Assembly: GCA_002862125.1 (NCBI GenBank) | Contig: PHSP01000003.1 | Location: 434,001-498,000 of the forward strand | Source: Methylobacter sp. KS41 | Lineage (GTDB): Bacteria; Pseudomonadota; Gammaproteobacteria; Methylococcales; Methylomonadaceae | Reading direction: 5' to 3' | Length of the DNA stretch: 64,000 nt | Part shown: positions 16,025-24,223 of the stretch, piece by piece | Numbering within the stretch: the first letter of the stretch is position 1 | How the letters are laid out: every line of letters begins with the position of its first letter | Notes under the pieces: model-generated | Seen by the model: the letters and a program-made list of their open reading frames with translations, nothing else | The model's database searches: none | Told to the model about the DNA's origin: nothing | Made by a program: the position numbers and the translations under genes

Positions 16025-16365
16025 TTTATTGGATATTGCTTCCGGCAAGCATATCGGGATTTCGGATAATCTGACAATGTAGAATTATCATCCGGAAAGA
16101 TGAGTAGGCCGGTCGCTATTCCTTTTGCAATAAAAGACTTATCGCCGGGTTTCTTAAAACATGCCCGGTGTATTGCCTGAAGTAATATATAAATCAGGAA
16201 AAGGTGAAAACACTCTTGAAGCCAAAATTTCAGCTCTTGGGAAATCCGCTAACTGGCCAAGTGAAGTATAAGCCGGTGTTTACATGACTGTAGCAAACTC
16301 CGGTTAAATACATTTTCCTGATTTAAACAGCGGAAAACTTCAGTTCAATGATTTTAACCTTGTCA
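16025..16365. other. Intergenic region
   Basis: About 340 bp between two minus-strand genes. It should contain the promoter of the sigma-54 activator. I see no ribosome binding site plus open frame, no clear -24/-12 sigma-54 element and no strong terminator. Confidence 0.4.
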
Positions 16366-17007
16366 TCAGGATTTTTTCGGCAGGAGCGCTTCAGCATTTT
16401 TTTTAGCCAGCCAATCAATAACGGCGCCAATTGATCCCTTGTTTTGGATTTCGTCGTTGAAGGTGGACCGGTAGTTAGTTACCAGACTTACACCATCGAT
16501 CATAATATCGTAGACTTTCCATGCGCCTTTACTCAGAAACATCCGGTAATCAACATTTATGGGTTGCCGGCCAGGCTGAAGGACCTTGGTTTTTACAATA
16601 GCCTTGGTAGCCTGATCCGATATTTCCAGCGGCATGAAACTTATTTTCCAGTTGCTATACTCCACAAAAGCTCTGGAATAAGCTCTGATCAACAGCGTTT
16701 GAAATTCATTTTTAAAGCGCTCCTGTTCTTCGGGTGTCGCTGATTTCCAATGTTTTCCCAAAACCAGCGGTGCGATTTTGTTGAAATCGGTATGCGGTTC
16801 AATGACACCATTTACGAACTGTGTAACCTGAAGAAAATCCTTGGTAAAAGCTTTGTCCTGTAGTTTATTCTGTAATGTTTCCGAAACATTTTGTATAACT
16901 TGCTCCGGAGGCTGCAATTCCCCCGCGAACCCATTAGTCTCGGGCAATAAACCGAGTAATATTGTAAATAAACCCAATATTGCATAATGCTTGGCTAGAT
17001 TTCGCAT
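16366..17007 (-). CDS. MlaC/Ttg2D-family phospholipid-binding protein
   Basis: A 213-residue protein of the MlaC (Tol_Tol_Ttg2) family. In E. coli, MlaC shuttles phospholipids through the periplasm between the outer membrane MlaA complex and the inner membrane MlaFEDB transporter. A signal peptide (residues 1-29, YAILGLFTILLGLLPETNGFAG) is followed by the conserved blocks FNKIAPLVLGKHWKSATPEEQERF, YSRAFVEYSNWKI and DYRMFLSKGAWKVYDIMIDGVSLVTNYR. Length fits the family. It is an orphan here: no mlaFEDB or mlaA gene is adjacent, so it may partner with a distant locus or with a hopanoid/other lipid system. Confidence 0.9.
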   Translation of the reverse strand: MRNLAKHYAILGLFTILLGLLPETNGFAGELQPPEQVIQNVSETLQNKLQDKAFTKDFLQVTQFVNGVIEPHTDFNKIAPLVLGKHWKSATPEEQERFKNEFQTLLIRAYSRAFVEYSNWKISFMPLEISDQATKAIVKTKVLQPGRQPINVDYRMFLSKGAWKVYDIMIDGVSLVTNYRSTFNDEIQNKGSIGAVIDWLAKKNAEALLPKKS

Positions 17008-17685
17008 AATTGTTCCGTTTTATAAGGTCGGATGTCGACGCTGATTTTTTAATAATCTTGTTTTTTAACTTGGTAAGTAGCTGATTGCCTTGTTATTTCC
17101 CATGCCGCATCGGTTTTTTCAGAATGGAGTGACTCCTCTCTTTAGTCAATTGCAATAAAAAGCATTTTGTAAATATCCTTGATTCCATTGTCCGGTAAAC
17201 CGGCAGTTTCAACGTATTTTTGGCTATTCATTTTGTTTAACATGCCCGGCATCTCCTTAACATTATTCAATAATGCTTGTTGATGCCCGATGACCAAGGT
17301 AGCAGGCGCGGTTATAATAGAAGAATGATCAAAAATATAATAAAACTTCCATAAACAAAAGCGAGGAAAAAAACCTCATAACAAGCTGTTGAGCCATTTT
17401 CAAATACCTTTCAGCATCGGTTATGATCCCGATAATCCAGTGAATTGTCAATTGAAACGATGAGGCCGACTGAATAGCGCTTCCTAAGTATTGCTTGCTA
17501 ACATTGATGAAGGGGCATGGTTTTAAATATTATGAAACCCTCATTACCCGGTAATGATTTTAAAATATCACCCTGCCTCTAAAGAATTTGACTGTTTTAA
17601 GTTGAAGCAGAAGTTGCAGTTGCGCTTCTCTGCCGCGAACATTTTTGTTCAATACATACCCAAGCAAACCACGCAGGAACAAGCA
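17008..17685. other. Long divergent intergenic region
   Basis: About 680 bp between the mlaC-like gene and a lipoprotein gene. The longest frame into the lipoprotein starts at 17554 but lacks a ribosome binding site. There are AT-rich tracts suitable for promoters in both directions, but no recognisable RNA or gene. Confidence 0.4.
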
Positions 17686-18477
17686 ATGAACACAAACCAC
17701 TTCAAACATTTGACGCTCTTGGCGATCTTGATAATACAAAACGGCTGTGCAGAGCGTCCCGTAAAAGAAAAAACTCCTCCCTCAGTCAGCGAAACCGCCC
17801 TCCAAAAGCAGTATCATGAGGCGCTTGAGGATGCCGCCATCGTTGATGAAATTGACATAAGCGATAAACTTTTGGCTATCACCCTTGATAACCCTGAACT
17901 GGTTTGGAATAAAGATAAAACCAGAGTGCTCGTGGTGACCTGGAAAACCAGGAAAGCTTATGAAGACTATATCAAAAACAATCCGCGATCCTCATCCGAC
18001 CCTAATCACGCAATATGGGTAACTGCCGCACCCGAGGTTAAGGCATTCTGCCAAAACTATCTTCGTGAAAATCCCATGGCAACTAACAATCAGCTTGATC
18101 TGCGCCTGAAACAATATCTGGGTTTGCCACCGGATCCGGATCAGAAATATGACGTTTTTGTCGAGCTGTGGGTTAGCCCGGAGAACATTTTTCGCCCTTG
18201 TGTCGACCCGGAAATCAACGATAATAAATGCAATCTGAAAATTCCCGGCCACTTTCCCACAGTAGCCAATATCCCAGACTATGGCGCATTTTATCAAGCT
18301 CTTTATTTCAACAGATTCAGGAGAGAGAATCGTTATCCCTGGACCGGTGTCGGCTATACCTACGACTGGAATAAGGATGATCACCAAAGCAAAGTCGGCG
18401 CGAGTGAATTTATCCTGATACCCGATACACCCTATAAAATTGAGCGGGACGCAAGTACTCGCGAATATTGTCAGTAG
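17686..18477 (+). CDS. Hypothetical lipoprotein
   Basis: The product is about 263 residues from the ATG at 17686, which has AGGA 7 nt upstream. The N-terminus (KHLTLLAILIIQNGC) is a lipoprotein signal with the Cys at about residue 20. The mature domain is rich in Asp/Asn/Pro and contains LGLPPDPDQKYDVFVELWVS and CVDPEINDNKCNLKIPGHFP, with at least four cysteines that may pair. I do not know the family. The frame could be extended to 17554, but the extension has no signal-like content and would bury the lipobox. Confidence 0.75.
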   Translation: MNTNHFKHLTLLAILIIQNGCAERPVKEKTPPSVSETALQKQYHEALEDAAIVDEIDISDKLLAITLDNPELVWNKDKTRVLVVTWKTRKAYEDYIKNNPRSSSDPNHAIWVTAAPEVKAFCQNYLRENPMATNNQLDLRLKQYLGLPPDPDQKYDVFVELWVSPENIFRPCVDPEINDNKCNLKIPGHFPTVANIPDYGAFYQALYFNRFRRENRYPWTGVGYTYDWNKDDHQSKVGASEFILIPDTPYKIERDASTREYCQ

Positions 18478-18494
18478 CAGCAAGGGCGGGTGAC

Positions 18495-18648
18495 CCAATG
18501 CCGTTAAGTTAAGCGAACAGTTCCTTCTCCCACCCGGAGAAGGTTAGGATGAGGGGATCAAAATAAAGTATTTTGCCTTGGTTTGGCTTTTCCTCACCCC
18601 TGCCCTCCAGCAGTAGTGGGCGTTGGTTGCTTAACTTAATGACATTGG
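18495..18648. repeat. MITE-like element with 20-bp terminal inverted repeats
   Basis: CCAATGCCGTTAAGTTAAGC (18495-18514) and GCTTAACTTAATGACATTGG (18629-18648) are inverted repeats matching at 18 of 20 positions. They enclose about 115 bp with a second, looser internal inverted repeat (GGTTAGGATGAGGGGAT against TTCCTCACCCCTGCCCT). No coding capacity. The structure fits a nonautonomous mobile element or intergenic repeat. Confidence 0.7.
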
Positions 18649-19227
18649 TGGGCAACCCTTTCCCCCGCCGTTTTTTTCATCCGTAAAAATGCCCATTGGC
18701 GGCTTACCGTTTAGAGTTACATGACGCACCCGGTTCGTGTCATTTTTCCGTCATTTTCATCCGCAACCGGGCCGGGAACAACAGCAGGCAGCAGTGAACT
18801 CAGGAAAAGGCAATAAACCCATTCATAAAAATGCTGAGCCGCAATACCATCACGCCAATCAGCTGGATTTTATTGATTTATAGCAATATCCCCGGTTGAA
18901 AAGAACCTTGTTAAAAGGCTTTTTTGAACCTTTAACAGCTTCAAAATTTATTTGTAATTACCTCTGTTTATCATTTCTCATTGATTCATATCATGTTATT
19001 TTTAATATTTACCTTATGGCACGGAAATAGCTACATGTCAAATGCGCTTATTAAGAAGTTAATTTAATTTTAACCGTGAGTAATAACATGAAAAAGCATT
19101 TCCATAAAACAGCGATATTCTTCTTTCACCGTGGAAGTTTTTCCAGACGCTGAAAATGCGTTCAGGGTGTATTTAAACTAAGCGATATATAAAGCATCAA
19201 TTTAATGTAATTTACTGGTGACAGGAA
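18649..19227. other. Intergenic region
   Basis: About 580 bp, increasingly AT-rich toward its right end. No convincing gene. A weak palindrome and several possible promoters are visible, but none is decisive. Confidence 0.35.
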
Positions 19228-19413
19228 ATGGATAATGAACTTTTGATAAACCAAGCCCACTATCTTTTTGTTATGTTGAATGCCAAACAAAAAGAATCAG
19301 CCGTAGAAAATAAGCTGGGGTTCGATCGTCTTTACCCTATCGTAAGACGCGCTTTCCTTCGCTATCAGCGCCGATTAAGAAGCCTTAACAATAAAACAGA
19401 ATACCTGTTTTAA
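19228..19413 (+). CDS. Small hypothetical protein
   Basis: A 61-residue frame with a charged, helical composition and a very basic C-terminal half (RRAFLRYQRRLRSL). An AGGA sits only 2-3 nt before the ATG, so translation initiation is uncertain. I do not recognise a family. It could be a small nucleic-acid-binding protein or a chance frame. Confidence 0.35.
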   Translation: MDNELLINQAHYLFVMLNAKQKESAVENKLGFDRLYPIVRRAFLRYQRRLRSLNNKTEYLF

Positions 19414-19597
19414 AAGCTTTAATCCAGGGTTTAAGGCGCTATGGACATAAGAACTGGACAGACATTAGCTTGCCGGCATTCGAAACCCGCCAAAACTGAA
19501 CATCAGCTTCCAAATTTTTCTAGTATCGGGAGCATTTTCGAATCAATAAAATCCGTAGCAATTGTAAAAACCTTCCAACTTTATACGAGGATTACTC

Positions 19598-19771
19598 ATG
19601 AACAATCTTTACGCAGACATAACAATAGGAGCGTTATTTATATTAGGCCTAATCGGCTTTATTTCGGGGGAATTCATCATTTCATCCGCGCTCTTCGCAG
19701 TTGCAACTACTGCCAGCAACATTAACCTGAACCGTAAACACAGAGAAACAGTCCAACTGTCGATCGACTGA
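19598..19771 (+). CDS. Small membrane protein, 57 residues
   Basis: The frame starts at an ATG with GAGG 7 nt upstream and encodes MNNLYADITIGALFILG, then LIGFISGEFIISSALFAVAT and a polar tail NLNRKHRETVQLSID. It has one long or two short hydrophobic segments and a basic/polar cytosolic-looking tail. No family is recognised. The good ribosome binding site and the sensible membrane-protein composition make it more believable than the overlapping longer frame that starts at 19441. Confidence 0.5.
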   Translation: MNNLYADITIGALFILGLIGFISGEFIISSALFAVATTASNINLNRKHRETVQLSID

Positions 19772-19860
19772 TTCCTTACACATAAACAGATTATTCCTCA
19801 AGCAGCTTGCTAACTTCCTAGGCTTAATCGCCCTGGAAGTTTTTTTGCTTCACCTCAACC

Positions 19861-19965
19861 CACGATGAGCGTAATGCGCCAAGGGTAATTCGTATAACGC
19901 CGATAGCGATTGGGTATTGTGCGCAGCAAGTCACGAACTTTTGCGCCCTATAGTTCTACGATATT
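19861..19965. repeat. REP-like palindromic repeat
   Basis: Contains GCGTAATGCGCC, GCCGATAGCGATT and TTGCGCCCTATAG, elements shared with the palindrome that the IS110-family element entered (6051-6073) and with the 60-bp repeats nearby. It fills most of a 320-bp gene-free gap and has no coding content. Confidence 0.5.
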
Positions 19966-20094
19966 CAGGATGGAGTCGCTGACAAGGTCAATTGGTCTCG
20001 ATTTCTTCCAGTTCCGGTAAGCTGATTTAAGACGAAAATATTCACAGCGTACCTTGCACAGCATACTTGGCTTGCTATGCGATAAGTTGGCAGG

Positions 20095-21048
20095 CTAATT
20101 CTGAATAAGATTGGAACATAGTTGTTTAGCTGAAGCCGGGGCATAGATAAAATCACTGTTTTCAAGCTGCTCGTTTTCAGCAGCGTCATAATGTTTTTCT
20201 TTTTCCATTTCCCAACGTCTTTTGAAATAGTCAAGAAAGAGGTCAGCAAGATTCCAGTGTTCTGATTCAAAAGAAGGCTGGCTTCCAGATTTGAGTTCAG
20301 CTTCCCAATTCAAATAGGGCATTTTTGAAACCGGCTCAGTCAAATAAAAACTGTTATAAACTTTAACTTTTTTAGACTCGCTGGAGATGATAATAAACAA
20401 GGGGATGCATGGCAGCCCTTCGTAGACGAAAACACCCAATGAGCCTTTTATCGTATCATCAATGCGGCTGATCACATCTTCCAGCGACACTTTAAATAAC
20501 TTGGAGTACTCATTATATTCGTGTGGATTAAATCCGGAAGTTTCCGTTGCGCGCTGTTCAGCAAATATGCAGTCGGATTTTAAAATCAACACTCTGAAAT
20601 GGACGCCGTTCTTAATCGCATTTTCCATTTCCCGTGATTTGTTTTTGAAACGGGGATCAAAAGTAATTAGCCAATAAACATAATCGCCCGGCTTTAAGGC
20701 TTGCATAACTTGGCTGAGATCGAATTCTTTATTGGTGATACCTGAAAAGCCACGTTTAACGGAATTTAACAGAATTTTATCAACATGTTTTACAAGAGCG
20801 TCATTGATGTCCCTTAAGGACTCTTCGCGTTCCTCGGCTGCACTTAACCAATGATGAAAATAACCGACAGAAATGATAACGGATAAAAACAGTCCAAATT
20901 CCGAAATGATCTTGAATATCCATTCATATTCTTTATTGGCAAGATCAACCGCCAAAACTTCAAAAAGTTTGTAAATCGTGAACCCGCCGAAAATAAGAAC
21001 GAGGGAAAAAAGCCATTTCAGTTTCTTGGTGGTTGTTAGCGCAGACAT
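20095..21048 (-). CDS. Two-TM protein with a large cytosolic domain of unknown function
   Basis: The 317-residue protein begins with two membrane helices (residues 11-29, LKWLFSLVLIFGGFTIYKLF, and about 46-65, ISEFGLFLSVIISVGYFHHW), followed by a cytosolic domain of about 250 residues. That domain has the alternating beta/alpha pattern YVYWLITFDPRFKNKSREME, HFRVLILKSD, GSLGVFVYEGLPCIPLFIII and VKVYNSFYLTEP. The layout is reminiscent of phospholipase D-like folds, but I see no HKD motif, so enzymatic activity is not supported. It stands alone in an accessory stretch with other membrane proteins of unknown function, where a sensor or effector role is possible. Confidence 0.7.
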   Translation of the reverse strand: MSALTTTKKLKWLFSLVLIFGGFTIYKLFEVLAVDLANKEYEWIFKIISEFGLFLSVIISVGYFHHWLSAAEEREESLRDINDALVKHVDKILLNSVKRGFSGITNKEFDLSQVMQALKPGDYVYWLITFDPRFKNKSREMENAIKNGVHFRVLILKSDCIFAEQRATETSGFNPHEYNEYSKLFKVSLEDVISRIDDTIKGSLGVFVYEGLPCIPLFIIISSESKKVKVYNSFYLTEPVSKMPYLNWEAELKSGSQPSFESEHWNLADLFLDYFKRRWEMEKEKHYDAAENEQLENSDFIYAPASAKQLCSNLIQN

Positions 21049-21322
21049 AGTGCTTATCTCACTCTTTTCTGGTTAAGAATGTTTAACTGTATACCAAGTC
21101 CGGTAGAGTTGGCAGGCTTTATTTGTCAACCATTAATCAGGCTTTGTGTTAAAGATGGGCACGGAAAGCATCTGTCCATACTTAACTATGGCTGCGGCTT
21201 GCGCACCAGTCTGGTAGATCAAACAAGGTCTTATGTTGCCCTACATTCCGGTGAGTTGTCGGACACGGTGTAGCTGTGCCCGACTTCGATACCAGCTGGA
21301 TTCTACCCTACAGTTTTAGTAT

Positions 21323-21859
21323 TTAGAACTTCTTACCTTTAAATAGTAAAGAACGGAACTCGATCGCAACTAATAAGCCTTTTACTTGTTCCCATACGGC
21401 CAGTATTGCGAGAGTGAAACAAGTAAACCTTATAGAAAGTATTGTCCACTCTATTAAATGGGTTGGATCATTAATTTTGTCGATAAATGCAGAAGATATA
21501 CCTTTAAACGCCAACTCAATTACCAACAACACAATCATTAGCACTGCCGTTTCAATAATTTCACGCTTTAGTGCATCAAGCCTGCTAATTGCCAATTGAA
21601 TCTTTTCTTTTACCCCTTTTATCCCAGCAACATCTTTGGATATACCGTCAACATAATTGAACAAGAGAACTGACAGCGTTGAAGTAAACGCAATCACTGC
21701 AATAAAGGCCCCCATAACTTCTTCAATAACGGCTCTTAGCATTCCTTCGCTAAAATGCAGTGCAACGAAAGATAGAAAAAAACTTGCTGCGATGAATAAA
21801 CCGACTTGAAATGGCTTTTTAATTTTTTTCCATATCATTGATTGCATAAACTTCTGCAC
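21323..21859 (-). CDS. Four-TM hypothetical membrane protein
   Basis: A protein of up to 178 residues with four hydrophobic helices (GLFIAASFFLSFVALHF, FIAVIAFTSTLSVLLFNYV, AVLMIVLLVIELAF and SIRFTCFTLAILAVW) and a cytosolic helical loop between the second and third (KDVAGIKGVKEKIQLAISRL). Its 5' end overlaps the preceding gene by up to 41 nt; starts at 21859, 21847 or 21838 are possible, all implying translational coupling. No family recognised. Pairing of a soluble protein with a small multi-pass membrane protein is a common design in anti-phage effectors, but here that is speculation. Confidence 0.65.
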   Translation of the reverse strand: MQKFMQSMIWKKIKKPFQVGLFIAASFFLSFVALHFSEGMLRAVIEEVMGAFIAVIAFTSTLSVLLFNYVDGISKDVAGIKGVKEKIQLAISRLDALKREIIETAVLMIVLLVIELAFKGISSAFIDKINDPTHLIEWTILSIRFTCFTLAILAVWEQVKGLLVAIEFRSLLFKGKKF

Positions 21860-22745
21860 CTAGTCTGGCCTCAGAAAAACCTTGTTTTTTTGGGAACTCT
21901 TTACCGTCAAGCAATTGTAACTGGTTATCGACCTCACTTTTTGAGCCCAGTTCGGGCAATGAAATTGTATCGATATTCTCAGACGACGAATGAGTCTTTT
22001 TTCCTCCTCTGTCTCCTTCAGTAGTTATTTTCCAAGCTCCTTCACCTTCTGTTGTGTACTCAAGGTAACTACTTACAGGCTCCTCAGGGACTTTAAGATC
22101 ACCTGAATCGTTTTTTAAGGTGATATCAATTTCTTCTTGTTCAAATATTTCCTTTAGCGCCTTAAGAGCATCACGAGCCTTCTGATTTGTATCTAAAATA
22201 TTTGGTGATATGAGCTTAAATTCCAATTTATAAACTTTTTTCTTTTCATGAACTATATTCCAAAACACTTCTTTTTGGGTTTTTCCTTCGATGAAAATTT
22301 TGTGATTGTATTTTGAAAGAGTTATCTCTCCCAAACCTTGCTGCAATGCCCTGCAAATCTGTTCAGGTTGGCCAAATTTCCAAGCCTTTGATGCAAATAT
22401 ATGCTGGGTAACAACATCAAAAATTAAAAGTACTGAAATCTAGTTATTATGTTCTACGTCAACAATATCTCCTGGAATCTTTTCGCCAATTTGCTGTTTT
22501 TTTAGTTTGGCGAATTTTCCAACATAGAATCTGTCCGATGGGAATAGGTAGCCATGAGCTGGTGACACAGGCTTAAAGCCTACAAAACTGTATGTAATAC
22601 CCTGATACTTAAACTCTCTGTCTGTCATAAGTGCAGAGATAACACACTCTCCTTTAACTTTTGGAAGTGCCTCTGGAAACAAAACTTCTTGAGCTTCCTT
22701 GATAAGTGAATAGCGCAATACCCAAAAATCATTTACTTCATCCAT
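21819..22745 (-). pseudogene. Unknown gene interrupted by an in-frame amber codon
   Basis: Two frames, 22440-22745 (101 codons) and 21819-22346, lie in exactly the same frame, separated only by one TAG (22440-22442) and 31 sense codons with no further stop. The second part has no ATG and only a TTG with a poor ribosome binding site, while the intervening codons read like protein (TQHIFASKAWKFGQPEQIC). Together they would make one protein of about 308 residues. The N-terminal part has KYQGITYSFVGFKPVSPAHG, the C-terminal part is acidic with KALKEIFEQEEIDITLK. I do not recognise the family. It is either a pseudogene or a gene using readthrough. Confidence 0.6.
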
Positions 22746-22849
22746 AATTATTTTCTCGTATTAGTTCGCGGTAGGGTAAGTAGTTTTTTCCCGCCATTGA
22801 TCAAACGGTTGTTTGTATTGGGTGTGTTGATGAAAAAGCTTTTATTTTC

Positions 22850-23074
22850 TCAGGCTACCAACCTAACATGAGGTATTTCCCTTTTTTGCACCGTACGTAT
22901 TTGCGAAGGAAATAATGAAATTACTACTAAAGTTTCTCCCTCTAAAGTAATAAATTCCACTTCATAACCTTTATTATTTTGATGCACCAATACCACTGTG
23001 CCAATATCACCTTTTTCTAAATGATATTCAGGTAAATCTACATCTAAAACGACAGTATCAAGTTCTTTTATCAT
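22850..23074 (-). CDS. DUF4926 domain protein
   Basis: A 74-residue protein matching DUF4926: IKELDTVVLDVDLPEYHLEKGDIGTVV with the SH3-like barrel pattern, then YEVEFITLEGETLVVISL. It follows the DUF6883 gene after a 4-nt gap on the same strand, a recurrent two-gene cassette. The pairing of two very small proteins suggests a toxin-antitoxin or immunity pair, but no activity has been shown to my knowledge. Confidence 0.78.
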   Translation of the reverse strand: MIKELDTVVLDVDLPEYHLEKGDIGTVVLVHQNNKGYEVEFITLEGETLVVISLFPSQIRTVQKREIPHVRLVA

Positions 23075-23078
23075 TATA

Positions 23079-23417
23079 TTATTCCTGTTGCGGGTAAGCT
23101 GTTACGAAAATAGGAATTGTTTGCTCATGTTCAATAAACCAAACCGTTCGAATAAAAGGATTACGTTGATTGGGTGTGTTAATTTTACCATCAATAACAT
23201 AACGCATACCAAAAGGCGTTTTTTCAACATTAATGACTTCATTTCGTTGAGCCAAGTCTTTTAAAGCCTCTGCCAATTCTTGCCAATCCGCTACACAAAA
23301 ACCCTGATTCAGAAAAAAACTGGCTTTGCTTTGCCCGTTCGCATGCGTTAAACAAAGCAAATAATCTGTAATTTTTGTCATGGGTACAATTGCTTTTTGA
23401 ACAGCAGGGAGTTTCAT
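23079..23417 (-). CDS. DUF6883 domain protein
   Basis: A 112-residue protein matching DUF6883. Conserved blocks are ITDYLLCLTHANGQSKASFF, then FGMRYVIDGKINTPNQRNPF and RTVWFIEHEQTIPIFVTAYP. DUF6883 is also found as a C-terminal domain in polymorphic toxin proteins, so this may be a stand-alone toxin-like unit with DUF4926 as its partner; that is inference. Cytosolic, no signal peptide. ATG start; gap to DUF4926 is only 4 nt. Confidence 0.78.
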   Translation of the reverse strand: MKLPAVQKAIVPMTKITDYLLCLTHANGQSKASFFLNQGFCVADWQELAEALKDLAQRNEVINVEKTPFGMRYVIDGKINTPNQRNPFIRTVWFIEHEQTIPIFVTAYPQQE

Positions 23418-23463
23418 TTGTTAGAGTTTTTTAAAAAAAATTTCAATGTTGATGCAGCAGAAA

Positions 23464-23498
23464 CATTGCTTACGGGTTTATTAAACTCGTAAGCAATG
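23464..23498. terminator. Long stem-loop downstream of the cytochrome gene
   Basis: CATTGCTTACG (23464-23474) pairs with CGTAAGCAATG (23488-23498); the inner bases GTTTA-t-TAAAC also pair, giving a nearly continuous 17-bp hairpin. It lies 50 bp after the stop of the cytochrome c gene. No immediate T-run follows on the minus strand, so it may stabilise the mRNA end instead of acting as a classical terminator. Confidence 0.5.
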
Positions 23499-23549
23499 AT
23501 GTTGGGTTGTCTTATATTTGAACATCCCAATTATCTTCAATCCCCTTGC

Positions 23550-24221
23550 TTATTTGAGTTGCTGATAATACTGCGCCAGCCCCTTGATTTCCTCTTCACT
23601 CAGTTGTTGGGCAATCAGGCGCATGCGGCTGTATATATCGTTGTGCCTTTTACCGTTCTTATATTCCAGCAAGGTTCTTGCAAAATAATCGGATTGTTGT
23701 CCTGCCAGCGCCGGAATATCCTGTTTTTCACCCTGACCTTTACTGCCATGGCAAACAAAACAGGGCGGCAGGATGCGTTTGCCATCACCCTGTTCGACCA
23801 TTTTTTCCGCTCTGGCTAGATTCCGGCTGCTGGATTTATTTTCTGGCGGTGGCAAGGAACTGAACCACATTGCCAAATCAGCGGCATCCTGTTCACTGAG
23901 GCCTTTAGCGATTCCGGTCATTTGTTCATGACTGCGATTGCCATTGAAATAATCGCGCAACTCTTTGTAAGTATAAGTGGCGATCTGGCCTGCAAGCGCA
24001 GGAATCGCTGGAAGCGTTTCATCATCCCGCGTTTCCTCTTTCATGCCCTGGCCTTTATCGCCATGACAGCTCTTGCAGGATTCTGCGAGTTCCTTGCCCT
24101 TGTTCAGGTTGCCGTTTTTAACCCGGTTCAAAACTTCAGGCGTCCAGGCGATTTGTGAGGATGGCTCGGCATTAACCGCAACCGGTGCAATAAACGCTAG
24201 TAATAACAGCATTCGTTTCAT
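23550..24221 (-). CDS. Dihaem cytochrome c (c4-like)
   Basis: About 223 residues with a signal peptide (MLLLLAFIAPVAVNA) and two haem-binding motifs, CKSCH and CFVCH, one per c-type domain, as in cytochrome c4. Each domain also has a plausible methionine axial ligand. It acts in the periplasm or membrane-attached as electron carrier. The ATG at 24221 lies 2 nt after the stop of oxidase subunit I and has GGGGA 8 nt upstream, so it is the last gene of the oxidase operon and probably the direct electron donor to that oxidase. Confidence 0.88.
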   Translation of the reverse strand: MKRMLLLLAFIAPVAVNAEPSSQIAWTPEVLNRVKNGNLNKGKELAESCKSCHGDKGQGMKEETRDDETLPAIPALAGQIATYTYKELRDYFNGNRSHEQMTGIAKGLSEQDAADLAMWFSSLPPPENKSSSRNLARAEKMVEQGDGKRILPPCFVCHGSKGQGEKQDIPALAGQQSDYFARTLLEYKNGKRHNDIYSRMRLIAQQLSEEEIKGLAQYYQQLK

Positions 24222-24223
24222 GT

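Noticed and set aside
18495-18648. Considered as a rho-independent terminator of the lipoprotein gene
   Set aside because: The inverted repeats are 115 bp apart with no T-run, so a mobile-element origin fits better.
19441-19725. Plus-strand frame of 94 codons
   Set aside because: No ribosome binding site or protein-like pattern; the 57-codon frame from 19598 in another frame is better supported.
20095-21048. Considered calling this a phospholipase D-like effector
   Set aside because: The HKD catalytic motif is not visible, so only a general description is justified.
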